A stretch of 21,328 nucleotides of DNA from a virus: the IMG/VR virus record IMGVR_UViG_3300044825_002499, positions 1 to 21,328 of that record; one strand, given 5' to 3'. Shown here one piece after another: positions 1 through 8,691 of this stretch (its first letter is position 1; each line of letters opens with the position of its first letter). Under the pieces are notes generated by a model that did not search any database, was not told where the DNA came from, and worked only from the letters and a program-made list of their open reading frames with translations. Both the position numbers and the translations under genes were made by a program.

Positions 1-201
1 ATTAACCATGTCATTCAAAAGCAGACCCATCGGAACCTTGCCCGAAGGATCAGCAGAATAAGTGACAAGAGCAGCGCCATTGTCCATCGACGCGCCACTA
101 CCAGCAGTACTCAGGGCAGCAACGCCACCGCGAGTCGCGACTTCATTCATGAAGAACGAAATGTCTGTTTCGAGAGTAGATCTATCTTGTTTAAGAGCCA
201 T
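1..201 (-). CDS. Putative capsid or head-decoration protein, N-terminal part
   Basis: Only the first 67 codons are in the window; the gene runs off the left edge. The start is ATG at 199-201, with AGGAG (210-214) 8 nt upstream. The visible protein begins MALKQDRSTLETDISFFMNE and has a Gly/Ala/Ser-rich stretch followed by a segment ending GLLLNDMVN. From memory this resembles small phage head proteins that lie after the prohead protease and scaffold, but that match was not checked. Position supports a capsid role: it follows the protease/scaffold gene by 30 nt on the same strand, where tailed phages usually encode decoration and major capsid proteins. It could be either of these. Structural role moderately sure, exact identity not. 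Confidence 0.55.
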   Translation of the reverse strand, partial: MALKQDRSTLETDISFFMNEVATRGGVAALSTAGSGASMDNGAALVTYSADPSGKVPMGLLLNDMVN

Positions 202-231
202 TATGTATTCTCCTGTAAAAATTAATTAGAG

Positions 232-876
232 TTACTTGTTATACTTGAGAACGGAGCCAATCCATTCGGTGGCAACAGCGCGAAGATTCTGAACAGAATC
301 CTCAACCACTGCTTCGGCAATGGCTACGCCCGAAGGAGCTTCAACTGCATCAAGAATTTCGTCGGTAGCTTCAGCAGCATCAACGTCATCAGCCTTGGCT
401 GGCTTCTTCGCTTCTTCCTTCATCATTTTGTTTTTCATAACCGCCTTCTTCTTCATCATCATGGCGGCAACAACCTTATCAAAGGTTTCGTCGTCAAGAT
501 TTTCAAATTCAGCAGCAGTGGAAGTAGCGTCTTCAGCGTCAAGACCAGCTTCTTCAAGCTGTGCCTTTCTCTTCGACATAGTTTCCTTCTTTTTCATCTG
601 CTTCATTTCTTCCATTTTCTCTTTCATTTCCTTGTCTTTCATAGCAATAGCTTCTTCAGCTTGCTTGAGAGATTCAGAAAGAGTTTGGGCTTCGGCAATT
701 TGCTTTTGCAGCTTTTCGTTCTGTTCGGCAATCGTGTTTTCCAAGGACTTAATTGTCGCTTCAAATTCAGCCTGCTGCCCTTGGGCAACTTGCTGCTTGA
801 GCGCTTCATTAGCAGCCTTAGCTTCTGCCAACTCAGCTCGCAAGTCTTCAACTTGCTTTGTTAAAATATCTGACAT
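232..876 (-). CDS. Scaffold protein from an internal in-frame start
   Basis: A strong internal ribosome site, CAGGAG (minus strand, 883-888) 6 nt before ATG at 874-876, opens in frame within the protease/scaffold gene. The product would be 214 aa, beginning MSDILTKQVEDLRAELAEAK and containing only the coiled-coil, Lys/Glu-rich scaffold part. The start falls at the boundary between the protease-like domain and the coiled coil. Phage lambda makes scaffold Nu3 from within protease gene C in the same way, so separate scaffold synthesis is a reasonable inference. The ribosome site is as good as or better than those of most separate genes here. No protein evidence is available. Confidence 0.68.
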   Translation of the reverse strand: MSDILTKQVEDLRAELAEAKAANEALKQQVAQGQQAEFEATIKSLENTIAEQNEKLQKQIAEAQTLSESLKQAEEAIAMKDKEMKEKMEEMKQMKKKETMSKRKAQLEEAGLDAEDATSTAAEFENLDDETFDKVVAAMMMKKKAVMKNKMMKEEAKKPAKADDVDAAEATDEILDAVEAPSGVAIAEAVVEDSVQNLRAVATEWIGSVLKYNK

Positions 877-1692
877 ATCATTCTCCTGTAGTGAAGATAA
901 AGATAAAGTTTGTGCTTGAGATTCATCAAAAAAATCATTTCCTTCCAGAATTATACTTCGTGGGTTAGCGGGTTTGGAAACTAAGCCTTTACCAGAGAAC
1001 GATAAGTTTCTTAATAATCTTCCCACTTGGTAATCTTCGTACTTTCCATCTCCTCCATATGATCTTAAATGTTTTGTTAGAAATGCGGAGGCTTCGTTTC
1101 TTTTGATTACCTTCATTTCCCCTTTGCTGCTTCTAAGAGCATAGTCAAAGTTTGGAAACAAGCATTCCATTGATACAAACCATTTATTTTCTTCAATCTC
1201 TGCAATAATCTTTCTCATTCTTTCCCGTTGTTCGGGATCAGACCAAGAAGTATAAATTACAGCAGAAGTAAGAATATTAAACTCATTAGGAACTTCTTCG
1301 GTATCAGAAGTAATTCTGTTGCCATCAAAGTCCACGACTTCATTTGCAGTAATGTGTCCGATAATATCTTTTTCATTGTGCATGAAGTTAAATGGTTTGT
1401 CTTCTGGAGTATCTTTCGCATTCCAAAGTTCACGCGAATCAAAAACATCGTCGTTTTTGTTCCAGCCTGTGCTAACCAGAATTGATTTTATATAGTACAA
1501 GTCGATTTGGTTTTTATTTTCTGCTACAGCCAACTCTTTGTCTGAGCTAGAAGCCATTATCTTTTGCATCTTTTCTACTGTCTCGGGAGACGGTTCAAAA
1601 GACTCGGCAACTGCACAACAAGCAATAGAGTTATTGCTGATAGCTTGATACAAGCCATCTCTTATTTCTTGTTCGTATATTTTTATTTTCAT
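232..1692 (-). CDS. Prohead maturation protease fused to scaffold/core protein
   Basis: 486 aa. ATG at 1690-1692 is preferred because GGAG lies about 9 nt upstream; an in-frame TTG at 1713 would add seven residues but has no clear ribosome site. Residues 1-255 look like a herpesvirus-type prohead protease: a candidate catalytic His in FNFMHNEKD (His105), a candidate Ser in WFVSMECLF (Ser174), and a segment GLVSKPANPRSII (237-249) like the conserved end of the phage prohead protease fold. Residues 273-486 are Lys/Glu/Ala/Gln-rich, predicted coiled coil (280-390) with a Met/Lys-rich stretch (about 360-430), typical of scaffold. Its role would be to guide shell assembly and then cleave scaffold and shell proteins. 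It lies between portal and capsid genes. Catalytic residues are inferred by motif only. Confidence 0.82.
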   Translation of the reverse strand: MKIKIYEQEIRDGLYQAISNNSIACCAVAESFEPSPETVEKMQKIMASSSDKELAVAENKNQIDLYYIKSILVSTGWNKNDDVFDSRELWNAKDTPEDKPFNFMHNEKDIIGHITANEVVDFDGNRITSDTEEVPNEFNILTSAVIYTSWSDPEQRERMRKIIAEIEENKWFVSMECLFPNFDYALRSSKGEMKVIKRNEASAFLTKHLRSYGGDGKYEDYQVGRLLRNLSFSGKGLVSKPANPRSIILEGNDFFDESQAQTLSLSSLQENDMSDILTKQVEDLRAELAEAKAANEALKQQVAQGQQAEFEATIKSLENTIAEQNEKLQKQIAEAQTLSESLKQAEEAIAMKDKEMKEKMEEMKQMKKKETMSKRKAQLEEAGLDAEDATSTAAEFENLDDETFDKVVAAMMMKKKAVMKNKMMKEEAKKPAKADDVDAAEATDEILDAVEAPSGVAIAEAVVEDSVQNLRAVATEWIGSVLKYNK

Positions 1693-1749
1693 ATTTGGAT
1701 TCTCCATAACCAATATTACACAAAAACTAAAATTAGTGGATTATTTTGG

Positions 1750-3879
1750 CTAAATATCACTAGAGTCACAAAGCATTTCAGCATAGGCCGAAGCGTAAAT
1801 ATGCCGCATTTCTGCGATATTTGGCTTTCTTTGTCGCATATTATTAAATGCCGTCTGTTTAGTTTCTACTAATTCAGTAAATGCAGCACTTGGTTTGGTA
1901 TTCATTTTAAGTATTTGCTGTATAACTTCTGGAGTAACTTCTATCATAGGTTCCATTCCAGTAAATATACATAACTTCAAATACTCTAAATCGTCAACTT
2001 CCGACTTGCTCAAAGCTCTGGCATCCTTTTTACCAAAATGCGAACATGCAATCGGAGTCATAACCTCTGATATTTTTTCTTGGGCTTCGATACCCCATAA
2101 AGTAGCAGCCGTAGGTTCGCCGCTTTTAGGCAATACTCTACGCTGTTTTCTTGGGGCCGTATCCTGAGAAAACTGAGGTCTTCCTCGTTGCGGAGAAGGT
2201 TGTGGCGATTTTGGACTTTTAGGGGTTGTTGCTGTTGGGGCAGAAACAGGCTGAACATCAGCCGCAGGAAGTCCAAGTTTTTCTAGATACTCGTCTGATT
2301 TTAAAACATCTTTGGTCATAGCAATCTTTGCTATGTCTTCGCGATGATGAGGATTATGATAAGGACTTGCCTTTTTGGGCATATCTGTATCAGTCATTCT
2401 TTCCCTTTCTTCGCGACGTACACGAACACGTTCGATGCTTGGAATTTCACGGAATCTTTCAAGTAATGTTTCTTGAGAAATAATATCTCGATCAGCCAAA
2501 TCCATCAAAAGCTTTTTCTGGGCAGCTTCGTCGGAAAGTATGATAGAATCGAAGTGTATTTCGGCTGGAAGTCTAAAACCCATAGCCTTTCTAACATATT
2601 CAATTTCTTGCTGCCAAAATTGAGTTAGAACTTCGCGGCCATACTCTAATCTTTCGATCAAAGTTTTAAGCGAAACATAATTGTTTGTATAACCACCGCC
2701 AGAGCCAGAAGCTCCAGTTAGTGTCGGAGGAATACCAAGACCAGCATAAATACTTGTTAATACCGGCTGATATTTTTCCGAACCCAGAAATTTATAAACC
2801 TGAGAATTGCTTTCTGTAAATTTAAGTTCTGGACCCCAAACCAAATCCATTGTACCTCCGCCAACATTGCTTGCCAGAATATCGCGTATTTTCTGCAAAC
2901 CAGCTTTGGTTGGAACAATCTTTTGTTCAAAATCGCCAACGGTCCAAAGTCTAACTTGACTTATCGCACCATCTAAAGCAGCAAGATCGGCAAGCTTCAT
3001 TTTTTCCAACATGCGAATATCATCAAGAATCGCATAAATCATTGGGTTTGCCCAAAGTAGCCAATCATCTTTTTTGTAATGATAAAAGAACGTATCGCCA
3101 TTGATTGGAATTCTTCTATCTCCATTTTGTAGGCGTTGCTGTAAATCAGTTGGCAAAGTCTTGAATGCATTATTGTTTGTGTTGGATGTTTGCATCAAAG
3201 AGTTGTATGTATACTTGGAAATATTCAAGTAAAACTTGGGCTTGCCAACTGCAAGCAAACCAGCATCGTCGATTTCTACTGCAAGAGGATTTAAAAAATC
3301 ATAAACCCACGGAATTTCCCGTCGCGGAATTTTTGAATCTTCGATAATAACATCTGCGCCAGCAGCGCGACGAAGTTCAGCTTCTTTGTTTCGATTTATT
3401 TTAGCTGTGCGACGTTGAACAACAACATTGCCGCAACGATAAAGATAGTTCAAAAATCTTTCCGAGCGGTCATAACCTTTGATTTGAGAAAACCATTTTC
3501 TATAAAACTTTTCAATCGTTTTATTTGGATGCACAAGCACCAAACCTTGGCTGGCAAAATCACTCATCAAATCAATAACATTACGGATAATACCAACTCT
3601 GTCATAAGCAACCATACAAGCTGCCATTATTTTCTTTTGGCGGGTTGGAATTGATTCGCCCGGACGAAAAGCATCATAATCAGAACGGTCAAAAGAAGGG
3701 CGAACAGTGCGGTTTGGCTCGATATCTAAGTATGTTTGCTTTCTGTACGTTCCGTCATAGCCGTTACCGTGAGCCAAGCTTCTATAAACGACACCATCAT
3801 ATCCATCCAAAATTGTAGAATCATATACTTTTTCCTTATCGGAATCGCTTGCCCATGTTTGATAGAGTGGTTCAGACAT
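1750..3879 (-). CDS. Portal protein
   Basis: 709 aa; starts ATG at 3877-3879 with GAGGAA upstream. The portal is the dodecameric ring at the capsid vertex through which DNA is pumped and to which the tail attaches. Support is position directly after large terminase and before prohead protease, the size, and portal-like content: an N-terminal segment leading to YDRVGIIRNVIDLMSDFA (about residues 92-109), a central alpha/beta region with aromatic-rich segments, and the segment GLGIPPTLTGASGSGGGYTN, which resembles the hinge region of many portals. The last 180 residues are a Pro/Ser/Gln-rich linker and a helical tail. A 57-nt gap separates it from the next gene. The family was recognised by overall pattern, not by a catalytic motif. 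Confidence 0.88.
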   Translation of the reverse strand: MSEPLYQTWASDSDKEKVYDSTILDGYDGVVYRSLAHGNGYDGTYRKQTYLDIEPNRTVRPSFDRSDYDAFRPGESIPTRQKKIMAACMVAYDRVGIIRNVIDLMSDFASQGLVLVHPNKTIEKFYRKWFSQIKGYDRSERFLNYLYRCGNVVVQRRTAKINRNKEAELRRAAGADVIIEDSKIPRREIPWVYDFLNPLAVEIDDAGLLAVGKPKFYLNISKYTYNSLMQTSNTNNNAFKTLPTDLQQRLQNGDRRIPINGDTFFYHYKKDDWLLWANPMIYAILDDIRMLEKMKLADLAALDGAISQVRLWTVGDFEQKIVPTKAGLQKIRDILASNVGGGTMDLVWGPELKFTESNSQVYKFLGSEKYQPVLTSIYAGLGIPPTLTGASGSGGGYTNNYVSLKTLIERLEYGREVLTQFWQQEIEYVRKAMGFRLPAEIHFDSIILSDEAAQKKLLMDLADRDIISQETLLERFREIPSIERVRVRREERERMTDTDMPKKASPYHNPHHREDIAKIAMTKDVLKSDEYLEKLGLPAADVQPVSAPTATTPKSPKSPQPSPQRGRPQFSQDTAPRKQRRVLPKSGEPTAATLWGIEAQEKISEVMTPIACSHFGKKDARALSKSEVDDLEYLKLCIFTGMEPMIEVTPEVIQQILKMNTKPSAAFTELVETKQTAFNNMRQRKPNIAEMRHIYASAYAEMLCDSSDI

Positions 3880-3932
3880 TTACATTGTTCCTCATTTAAT
3901 AGAATTGCCAATCATATTACCAATTGTATTGC

Positions 3933-3942
3933 TATACACACT
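3933..3942 (-). promoter_or_regulatory. Candidate late promoter box AGTGTGTATA
   Basis: Read on the minus strand this is AGTGTGTATA, directly after the large terminase stop and 54 nt before the portal start. The same ten bases occur upstream of the first gene of the minus-strand cluster (10312-10321). No good -35 hexamer accompanies either copy. It may be a box used by a phage sigma factor. This is inference from two copies. Confidence 0.35.
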
Positions 3943-5922
3943 CTAGTATAAACCCTGCACTTTTTCGGTAAACCAAGAAGGGCCAGCAAATAATTTCTCG
4001 TTGCTGTAATCATAAAAAGATGGCTGACCGCCACGAGCAAAGCCGCCAATGGCTCCAGTTTCTATAGTTGTCTTTTCGGTAAGAAGACTTCTGGCAGACA
4101 TATTGGCCATGATTAAAGATGAGTAACGGTCTTTTCTTAGTCTATTCTTTTTGCCGGTTCCGGTTTTAACTTCTGGAGTATCCCATCGCTCGCGACCATT
4201 TTGGGTTTGTGTCATAACTATCATTGATAGCTCATCTTTGAGTTCTTCTATTTCCATAACACAATCTTCTAGCGTATCATATTTTCTTCCCACAGACTTA
4301 TCTACTTCGAGCGATAGTCCCAAACTAACAGAATCAAAGTAAGGAAACAAAACAACTTTATCTTCAAAGTCTTTTCTTAGCCCGTGATTGGCTTCGGCCA
4401 GCCATTCAGACCTTGCAAACTGACACATGCGCAATATATGCAGCCCTTGTTTGTCGTCCGTATCTTTTGGTTTTTCTTCTATCACTGGCCATATTGGAAG
4501 TTCACCTTCTGGAATTTTGTCTTTATCATGCAAAGCTTCCATAACGGCAATACCACCGCCTTGCGCGTCCATTGCTATTTCAGAACATGGAAACACTTTC
4601 ATTAATTTTCTTATCTTCTTTGCGCAATAAGAATAAAAATCATCTTCTTCGACTATTTTAGATTTGACTAACTCTTTGTGTGATTTTCTATTTGTAGTCC
4701 AACAATGAACTATTTTTCTGTGATCGCTATTTACTTCCATAACAACAATACTAAAGTTGTCAACTTCGGACGCAGGGTCAACGCCAAACACATACTTTTT
4801 ATCCGAATCGCCAGTGAGACTAGCCTCAAAACAGACTTCGCCCGATGGAAGTTTTACTGGATTTGTTGGAGAAACTGTACACGATTCAATCAAACTACGT
4901 TTAAAAAACCCTTGGCTATCGGTAGTAAACACAGCGCCATATTCCATTTGAAAAATACCAGAATGGACCGTGGCTTTGGCGCGTCCGATTTGACCAGAAT
5001 CCATAAATCCGTCTGGAAGTTTATCGACTGGTATTCTTATTACCGAATAATTGCTGTAGTCAAAATCAACAGGAACTTCGCCATTAAAAACTTCTTCTAA
5101 TCTTCTTCTATCGCCGCCACTGGTTACTATTGCATGATATCGTTTAAAATATTCGGCAAAATGATTAAAGTCATAATAAGCAGTACCAGACAAAATTATT
5201 TGGTTTGATTTATCAGAAGGATTATCGACTTCGCTTGCTTGTGGTATTGAAATACCAAGCTCTTTAGCCTTTTTCTCTCGCGCTTTTTGCTTTACCTTTT
5301 CAATTGGCGAAGAAGACACGGCAGCAAAACCAGCAACCACATTTTCAAAAATGTCGCGCGGAATACTTGCAAATTCGTCGGCAATAATATCATTTGCGCG
5401 TTGACCGCGAATTTTAGAACCATCGCCAAGCGGCAAGCATGTTATTGTGCTTTGTCCAATATGCATAACGCAACGGTCGATATCTCTTCTTGGGCCACTA
5501 TTACTGTCGCATAAATCGCGAAGCACTGGAGCATTTTTCCATATCGTATCCATGTATTCAAACAAAACTTTAGACTGTCTAAATGCAGCACCAACAATGA
5601 TTATCTTTCTTCGCGGCATAAACAATGCCCGTAAAAGCGGATACACCGAAAGTATAAAACTTTTACCCATACCGCGACTTCCGACAAGCATTGGAAATTT
5701 ACGATTCCACATTTCATACAGCAAAAGTGACTGGAACGGACTAAGCTCGACATTGAGAATATATTTACAAGCAAAACTAAAATACTCTGGACGCATCATT
5801 AACCATGACAGTCTTTTGAGCAGTGTTTCGCTATCCAAATCCTGCATTACAAAATCCATTGGATTGAATAATTCAGAATCGTTTACATCTATACCAAGCC
5901 AAGCATCATCTAGGTTTTTCAT
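3943..5922 (-). CDS. Terminase large subunit (packaging ATPase and nuclease)
   Basis: 659 aa. The DNA-packaging motor protein: an N-terminal ATPase drives DNA into the prohead through the portal and a C-terminal RNase H-fold nuclease cuts the concatemer. The sequence shows a Walker A-like GSRGMGKS at 81-88, a Walker B with acidic pair in DIIADEFASI (Asp182-Glu183), a coupling-type SGT at 245-247, and nuclease acidic residues in FGVDPASE (Asp382) and IAMDAQGGG (Asp452). Length is usual for the family. The start ATG overlaps the upstream protease stop as ATGA and lacks a clear ribosome site, suggesting translational coupling. Confidence 0.97.
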   Translation of the reverse strand: MKNLDDAWLGIDVNDSELFNPMDFVMQDLDSETLLKRLSWLMMRPEYFSFACKYILNVELSPFQSLLLYEMWNRKFPMLVGSRGMGKSFILSVYPLLRALFMPRRKIIIVGAAFRQSKVLFEYMDTIWKNAPVLRDLCDSNSGPRRDIDRCVMHIGQSTITCLPLGDGSKIRGQRANDIIADEFASIPRDIFENVVAGFAAVSSSPIEKVKQKAREKKAKELGISIPQASEVDNPSDKSNQIILSGTAYYDFNHFAEYFKRYHAIVTSGGDRRRLEEVFNGEVPVDFDYSNYSVIRIPVDKLPDGFMDSGQIGRAKATVHSGIFQMEYGAVFTTDSQGFFKRSLIESCTVSPTNPVKLPSGEVCFEASLTGDSDKKYVFGVDPASEVDNFSIVVMEVNSDHRKIVHCWTTNRKSHKELVKSKIVEEDDFYSYCAKKIRKLMKVFPCSEIAMDAQGGGIAVMEALHDKDKIPEGELPIWPVIEEKPKDTDDKQGLHILRMCQFARSEWLAEANHGLRKDFEDKVVLFPYFDSVSLGLSLEVDKSVGRKYDTLEDCVMEIEELKDELSMIVMTQTQNGRERWDTPEVKTGTGKKNRLRKDRYSSLIMANMSARSLLTEKTTIETGAIGGFARGGQPSFYDYSNEKLFAGPSWFTEKVQGLY

Positions 5923-6557
5923 AGTTTTATTGATTTAGAAAAAATATAGTCGGCAAAACCGTAATCAACAGCACCATCGGCTGTCAAATACCAATCACCG
6001 TCTTTCATTTTCCTTTTTATATAGGATTTAACTTTGGAAAGCGAGTCGCCTCGCTGTTTGAAATACTGTCCAGTTTTGTGACACTTTTCGGCATAAATGT
6101 CAACCATAGTTTGCATATTATGGCGGTCGATCATTGCATAATTATGCGCGCTAAGATAATCGCCCGAAAGTTCACTTACTCCATAGTGGCACATAAAAAT
6201 ACAACTAGGCATAAGAATACGCCGGTGAGCAGCTTGCATGATAATTGTACCCATCGAACAAATTTGGCCATAACCAATAAGAGTTACTTTACAAGTACAC
6301 GATTTGATAGCGTCAAAAATACCCATACCAGAATGCCAATCGCCTCCAATCGTTTGCATGTAAATAGTAATTGGCTCTTGCGAAGCGTTTTGAAGAATGT
6401 TGATATTCTTAACAAAATTTTGACTCATTCTGAAATTAACTTCTGGACTTTGGTTTTCAGAATAGTCTTCGCGTTCGTGCAAATATATTATTCTACTTTG
6501 AAAGTCTAGATTATAGTCATGAATATCAGAAATCGTATCGCTCTTGTCCCGGCTCAT
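5919..6557 (-). CDS. ClpP-like serine protease
   Basis: 212 aa, close to normal ClpP length. Motifs in order: TIGGDWHSGMGIFDAI (69-84), the oxyanion glycine turn; Ser101 in ICSMGT, matching the ClpP nucleophile; His124 in FMCHYG; and Asp188 in GDWYLTA near the C-terminus, followed by GAVDYGFADYI, the usual ClpP ending. The triad therefore looks intact. Start ATG at 6557 with AAGGA upstream; it overlaps the nuclease gene by 32 nt and its stop overlaps the terminase start. ClpP-like proteins in phages can act in prohead maturation or target host or phage proteins. A separate prohead protease exists in this window, so the role here is open. Confidence 0.9.
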   Translation of the reverse strand: MSRDKSDTISDIHDYNLDFQSRIIYLHEREDYSENQSPEVNFRMSQNFVKNINILQNASQEPITIYMQTIGGDWHSGMGIFDAIKSCTCKVTLIGYGQICSMGTIIMQAAHRRILMPSCIFMCHYGVSELSGDYLSAHNYAMIDRHNMQTMVDIYAEKCHKTGQYFKQRGDSLSKVKSYIKRKMKDGDWYLTADGAVDYGFADYIFSKSIKL

Positions 6558-7101
6558 TGTCGTCTTGTTCCTTGTCGAATAGTTCGGTGAGTCTTTTGAA
6601 AATACTGTTGCAAATTAAAAACGCATTATGTTTGTTATCGCAGAAAATAACATTGACTTCATACTTGATTGATATTTCCAATAAACATTTAATCAAATAC
6701 TTGCCGGTTATTTTAGTTTCTTTTACTATATCGAATCTTTTGCCGGTTGGCTTTGGTCCTCCGTTTAGATACCTTTCATAAAACTCTTGGTCTTGGGCAT
6801 TGAGCAAACTCATTGGATAACCAATTACATCCGATGCCGAAAATTCAAGCAAAATATAGCGAAAAGGAAAATCTCGCATTCTTTCAATTTCGCTATAAAA
6901 TGCCTCTTTCTTTCTGCCCAAATTCATTGCTATTTCAGAAACAGAAGCCTTGCGCTCAACGCAAACCACATCTTCGTAACCTTTGAGAGTATAATCTCCG
7001 GTCAGCAAAGTACCTATTTCCATTCCTTCGCATTTATCGTAAGCAGAAAAAAACCACCCCTCTTGCTCGCGGGTATCTTTTATTACGGTATAATTACTCA
7101 T
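6526..7101 (-). CDS. ERCC4 (XPF-type) domain nuclease
   Basis: 191 aa. The N-terminal half matches the ERCC4 nuclease fold: VIKDTREQEGW (6-16, with catalytic-type Asp9 and Glu12), LTGDYTL (33-39) and the signature VERKAS (48-53). In classical XPF/Mus81 an Asp follows ERK three residues later; here the sequence is ERKASVSEI, so a Glu one step further may take its place. Later KEAFYSEIERMRDF (65-78) fits the conserved helix. Such phage enzymes cut branched or flap DNA during replication, recombination or processing before packaging. It lies in the late cluster beside HNH and terminase genes. Ribosome site is weak. Target structure cannot be read from sequence. Confidence 0.86.
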   Translation of the reverse strand: MSNYTVIKDTREQEGWFFSAYDKCEGMEIGTLLTGDYTLKGYEDVVCVERKASVSEIAMNLGRKKEAFYSEIERMRDFPFRYILLEFSASDVIGYPMSLLNAQDQEFYERYLNGGPKPTGKRFDIVKETKITGKYLIKCLLEISIKYEVNVIFCDNKHNAFLICNSIFKRLTELFDKEQDDNEPGQERYDF

Positions 7102-7110
7102 TCAGCCACA

Positions 7111-7365
7111 TTAAAAAAATGATTTTTCTTTGGTTTCAAATGAAGTTGGCTCGGGCGCAGGAGCAGGGTTGAAACCTTCGACCGGAGTTGCGTCGTGTTT
7201 TTGGATTCTGACTGTTCCAGCAACTTGGTCGAAACTGGTAACGCGAATTCCATACTTTCTGTTATACTTCTCGCAAAAATCATTCACAACAGCCAAATCA
7301 TTGCAAGAAACCGTAATATCGCCACCATTTAAAATCTGAGCTAAACCTTGTTCAAGAGCATTCAT
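7111..7365 (-). CDS. Small protein of unknown function (84 aa)
   Basis: 84 aa, start ATG at 7363-7365 overlapping the HNH stop as ATGA, with AAGGAG 10 nt upstream, so translation is well supported. The first 60 residues form a likely compact alpha/beta domain (DITVSCNDLAVVNDFCEKY, then GIRVTSFDQVAGTVRIQK). The last 25 residues are Pro/Ala/Glu-rich and look disordered, ending KEKSFF. No family recognised. Its place between two nuclease genes hints at a DNA-processing or packaging accessory role, but that is only context. Confidence 0.75.
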   Translation of the reverse strand: MNALEQGLAQILNGGDITVSCNDLAVVNDFCEKYNRKYGIRVTSFDQVAGTVRIQKHDATPVEGFNPAPAPEPTSFETKEKSFF

Positions 7366-7637
7366 TGTTTGCTTCTCCTTACTTTTTCTGTAAAAAACGA
7401 AATATAATGCGACTCGAAACCAGTAACTTCTTTATGGCATGTTTTGCATAGTGTTATGCCATTGTCGGTATCGTATCGCAAACTGCTTGCCGAACTCCAT
7501 TTGAAGATGTGATGAACATTCAAACGCAAGTTCCTACCCTTTTTATTACACATTTGGCATGTGAATTTGTCTCTTTTTAGAACAGCATCGCGAAACTTCT
7601 TGTACACAGGATCGCTGTAATCGCGCTTCTTGGACAT
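7362..7637 (-). CDS. HNH endonuclease
   Basis: 91 aa, a typical small phage HNH protein. The zinc-binding and catalytic layout is visible: CQMC (32-35), the VHHIF His pair (47-49), an Asn in DTDNGITLC and a second zinc pair CKTCHKE (68-74). HNH proteins encoded near large terminase are part of the packaging machinery in several tailed phages, where they help terminase cut DNA. Here terminase is three genes downstream. The start ATG lies 92 nt inside the 3' end of the dehydratase gene and is preceded by GGTGGATC, a modest ribosome site. A free-standing homing role is less likely given the small size and clustered position. Confidence 0.9.
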   Translation of the reverse strand: MSKKRDYSDPVYKKFRDAVLKRDKFTCQMCNKKGRNLRLNVHHIFKWSSASSLRYDTDNGITLCKTCHKEVTGFESHYISFFTEKVRRSKQ

Positions 7638-8682
7638 CGTGATCCACCATTCTTTCTGCTAGTTGAGTAAAACTTACGTCGCGCCGCCATCCAAGTTTTG
7701 TTTCTGCTTTTGTTGGGATTCCAAGCAAGTAATCGACTTCGGATGGACGATAAAACTCTGGGTCAACAACAACATAATTTGACCAGTCGCTGATACCAAT
7801 ACGAGCAAAAGCAACATCTAAAAACTCACGAACACTATGAGTTTCGCCCGTGGCAACCACATAATCGTCGGGAGTTTCTTGTTGCAACATAAGCCACATG
7901 GCATTTACATAATCTTGAGCATGACCCCAATCGCGCTTGGCATCCAAATTACCCAAACGCAACTTTGGAAAAGAATCTTTTGTGGCAACTATATAATGGT
8001 CATCAAAAGCAACATCGTCCGATAAATTAACCTTGTTGCTCCACTTTACAAATTCACCAATCCACTTGGTAATCTTTCGAGTAACAAAATTCTCGCCGCG
8101 ACGTTCCGATTCGTGGTTGAACAAAATACCGCTGCTTGCGTGTATACCATAGCTTTCGCGATAGTTTCGCACTAAATGATGAGCTGCTAGTTTGGCGATA
8201 GCATACGGACTCTGCGGCATAAACTTGGTTTCTTCGTCTTGGAATTTTAATACCGGACCATTGTATTCATCGTAACCTTCGTCGTAAGAAGCCCCAAACA
8301 TTTCGCTGCTGCTGGCTTGGTAAAACTTGATTTCACTTTTGCGCGACGAGTAGCGTATTGCTTCGAGTATGTTCAATGCGCCACCGGCAGTAATATCCCA
8401 TGTTAAACTGGGCTGTTTAAAGCTAGTACCAACGTGCGATTGTGCAGCTAGGTTGTATATTTCATCGGGTTTTGTGTCTTCGATAACCTTGCTGACATTA
8501 AAACCATCGGTAATGTCACCCTCGACGATATTTATTTTTGGCAGAAGGTGTTCGATGCGAGCAAGCGTGTTTACACTCACGCGGCGCGTTACACCCGTAA
8601 CCGCATAGCCCTTGGCAAGCAGCAACTCGGCCAAATAGCTTCCGTCTTGTCCGGTGATTCCCCAAATTAAAGCTTTCTTCAT
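7546..8682 (-). CDS. gmd: GDP-mannose 4,6-dehydratase
   Basis: 378 aa, short-chain dehydrogenase superfamily. Converts GDP-mannose to GDP-4-keto-6-deoxymannose with NADP, the entry step to fucose, rhamnose, perosamine and related sugars. Visible: the Rossmann loop GITGQDG (8-14), TRR (32-34) after the second strand for NADP binding, NLAAQSHVGTSF (77-88), the SSSEMFG segment (124-130), the YAIAK catalytic pair Tyr160/Lys164, and NHESERRGENFVTRKI (189-204), a GMD hallmark. Good ribosome site AAGGA. The last 30 residues, Cys/Arg/Lys-rich, overlap the HNH gene in another frame and are probably not part of the normal fold. In phages it may alter host surface sugars or supply sugars for DNA or virion decoration; no partner glycosyltransferase is in the window. 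Confidence 0.95.
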   Translation of the reverse strand: MKKALIWGITGQDGSYLAELLLAKGYAVTGVTRRVSVNTLARIEHLLPKINIVEGDITDGFNVSKVIEDTKPDEIYNLAAQSHVGTSFKQPSLTWDITAGGALNILEAIRYSSRKSEIKFYQASSSEMFGASYDEGYDEYNGPVLKFQDEETKFMPQSPYAIAKLAAHHLVRNYRESYGIHASSGILFNHESERRGENFVTRKITKWIGEFVKWSNKVNLSDDVAFDDHYIVATKDSFPKLRLGNLDAKRDWGHAQDYVNAMWLMLQQETPDDYVVATGETHSVREFLDVAFARIGISDWSNYVVVDPEFYRPSEVDYLLGIPTKAETKLGWRRDVSFTQLAERMVDHDVQEARLQRSCVQEVSRCCSKKRQIHMPNV

Positions 8683-8691
8683 ATTTGTTCC

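Noticed and set aside
320-919. A 199-codon plus-strand frame opposite the protease/scaffold gene
   Set aside because: Ser/Ala/Phe-rich composition is the antisense shadow of the Lys/Glu/Ala-rich scaffold coding sequence.
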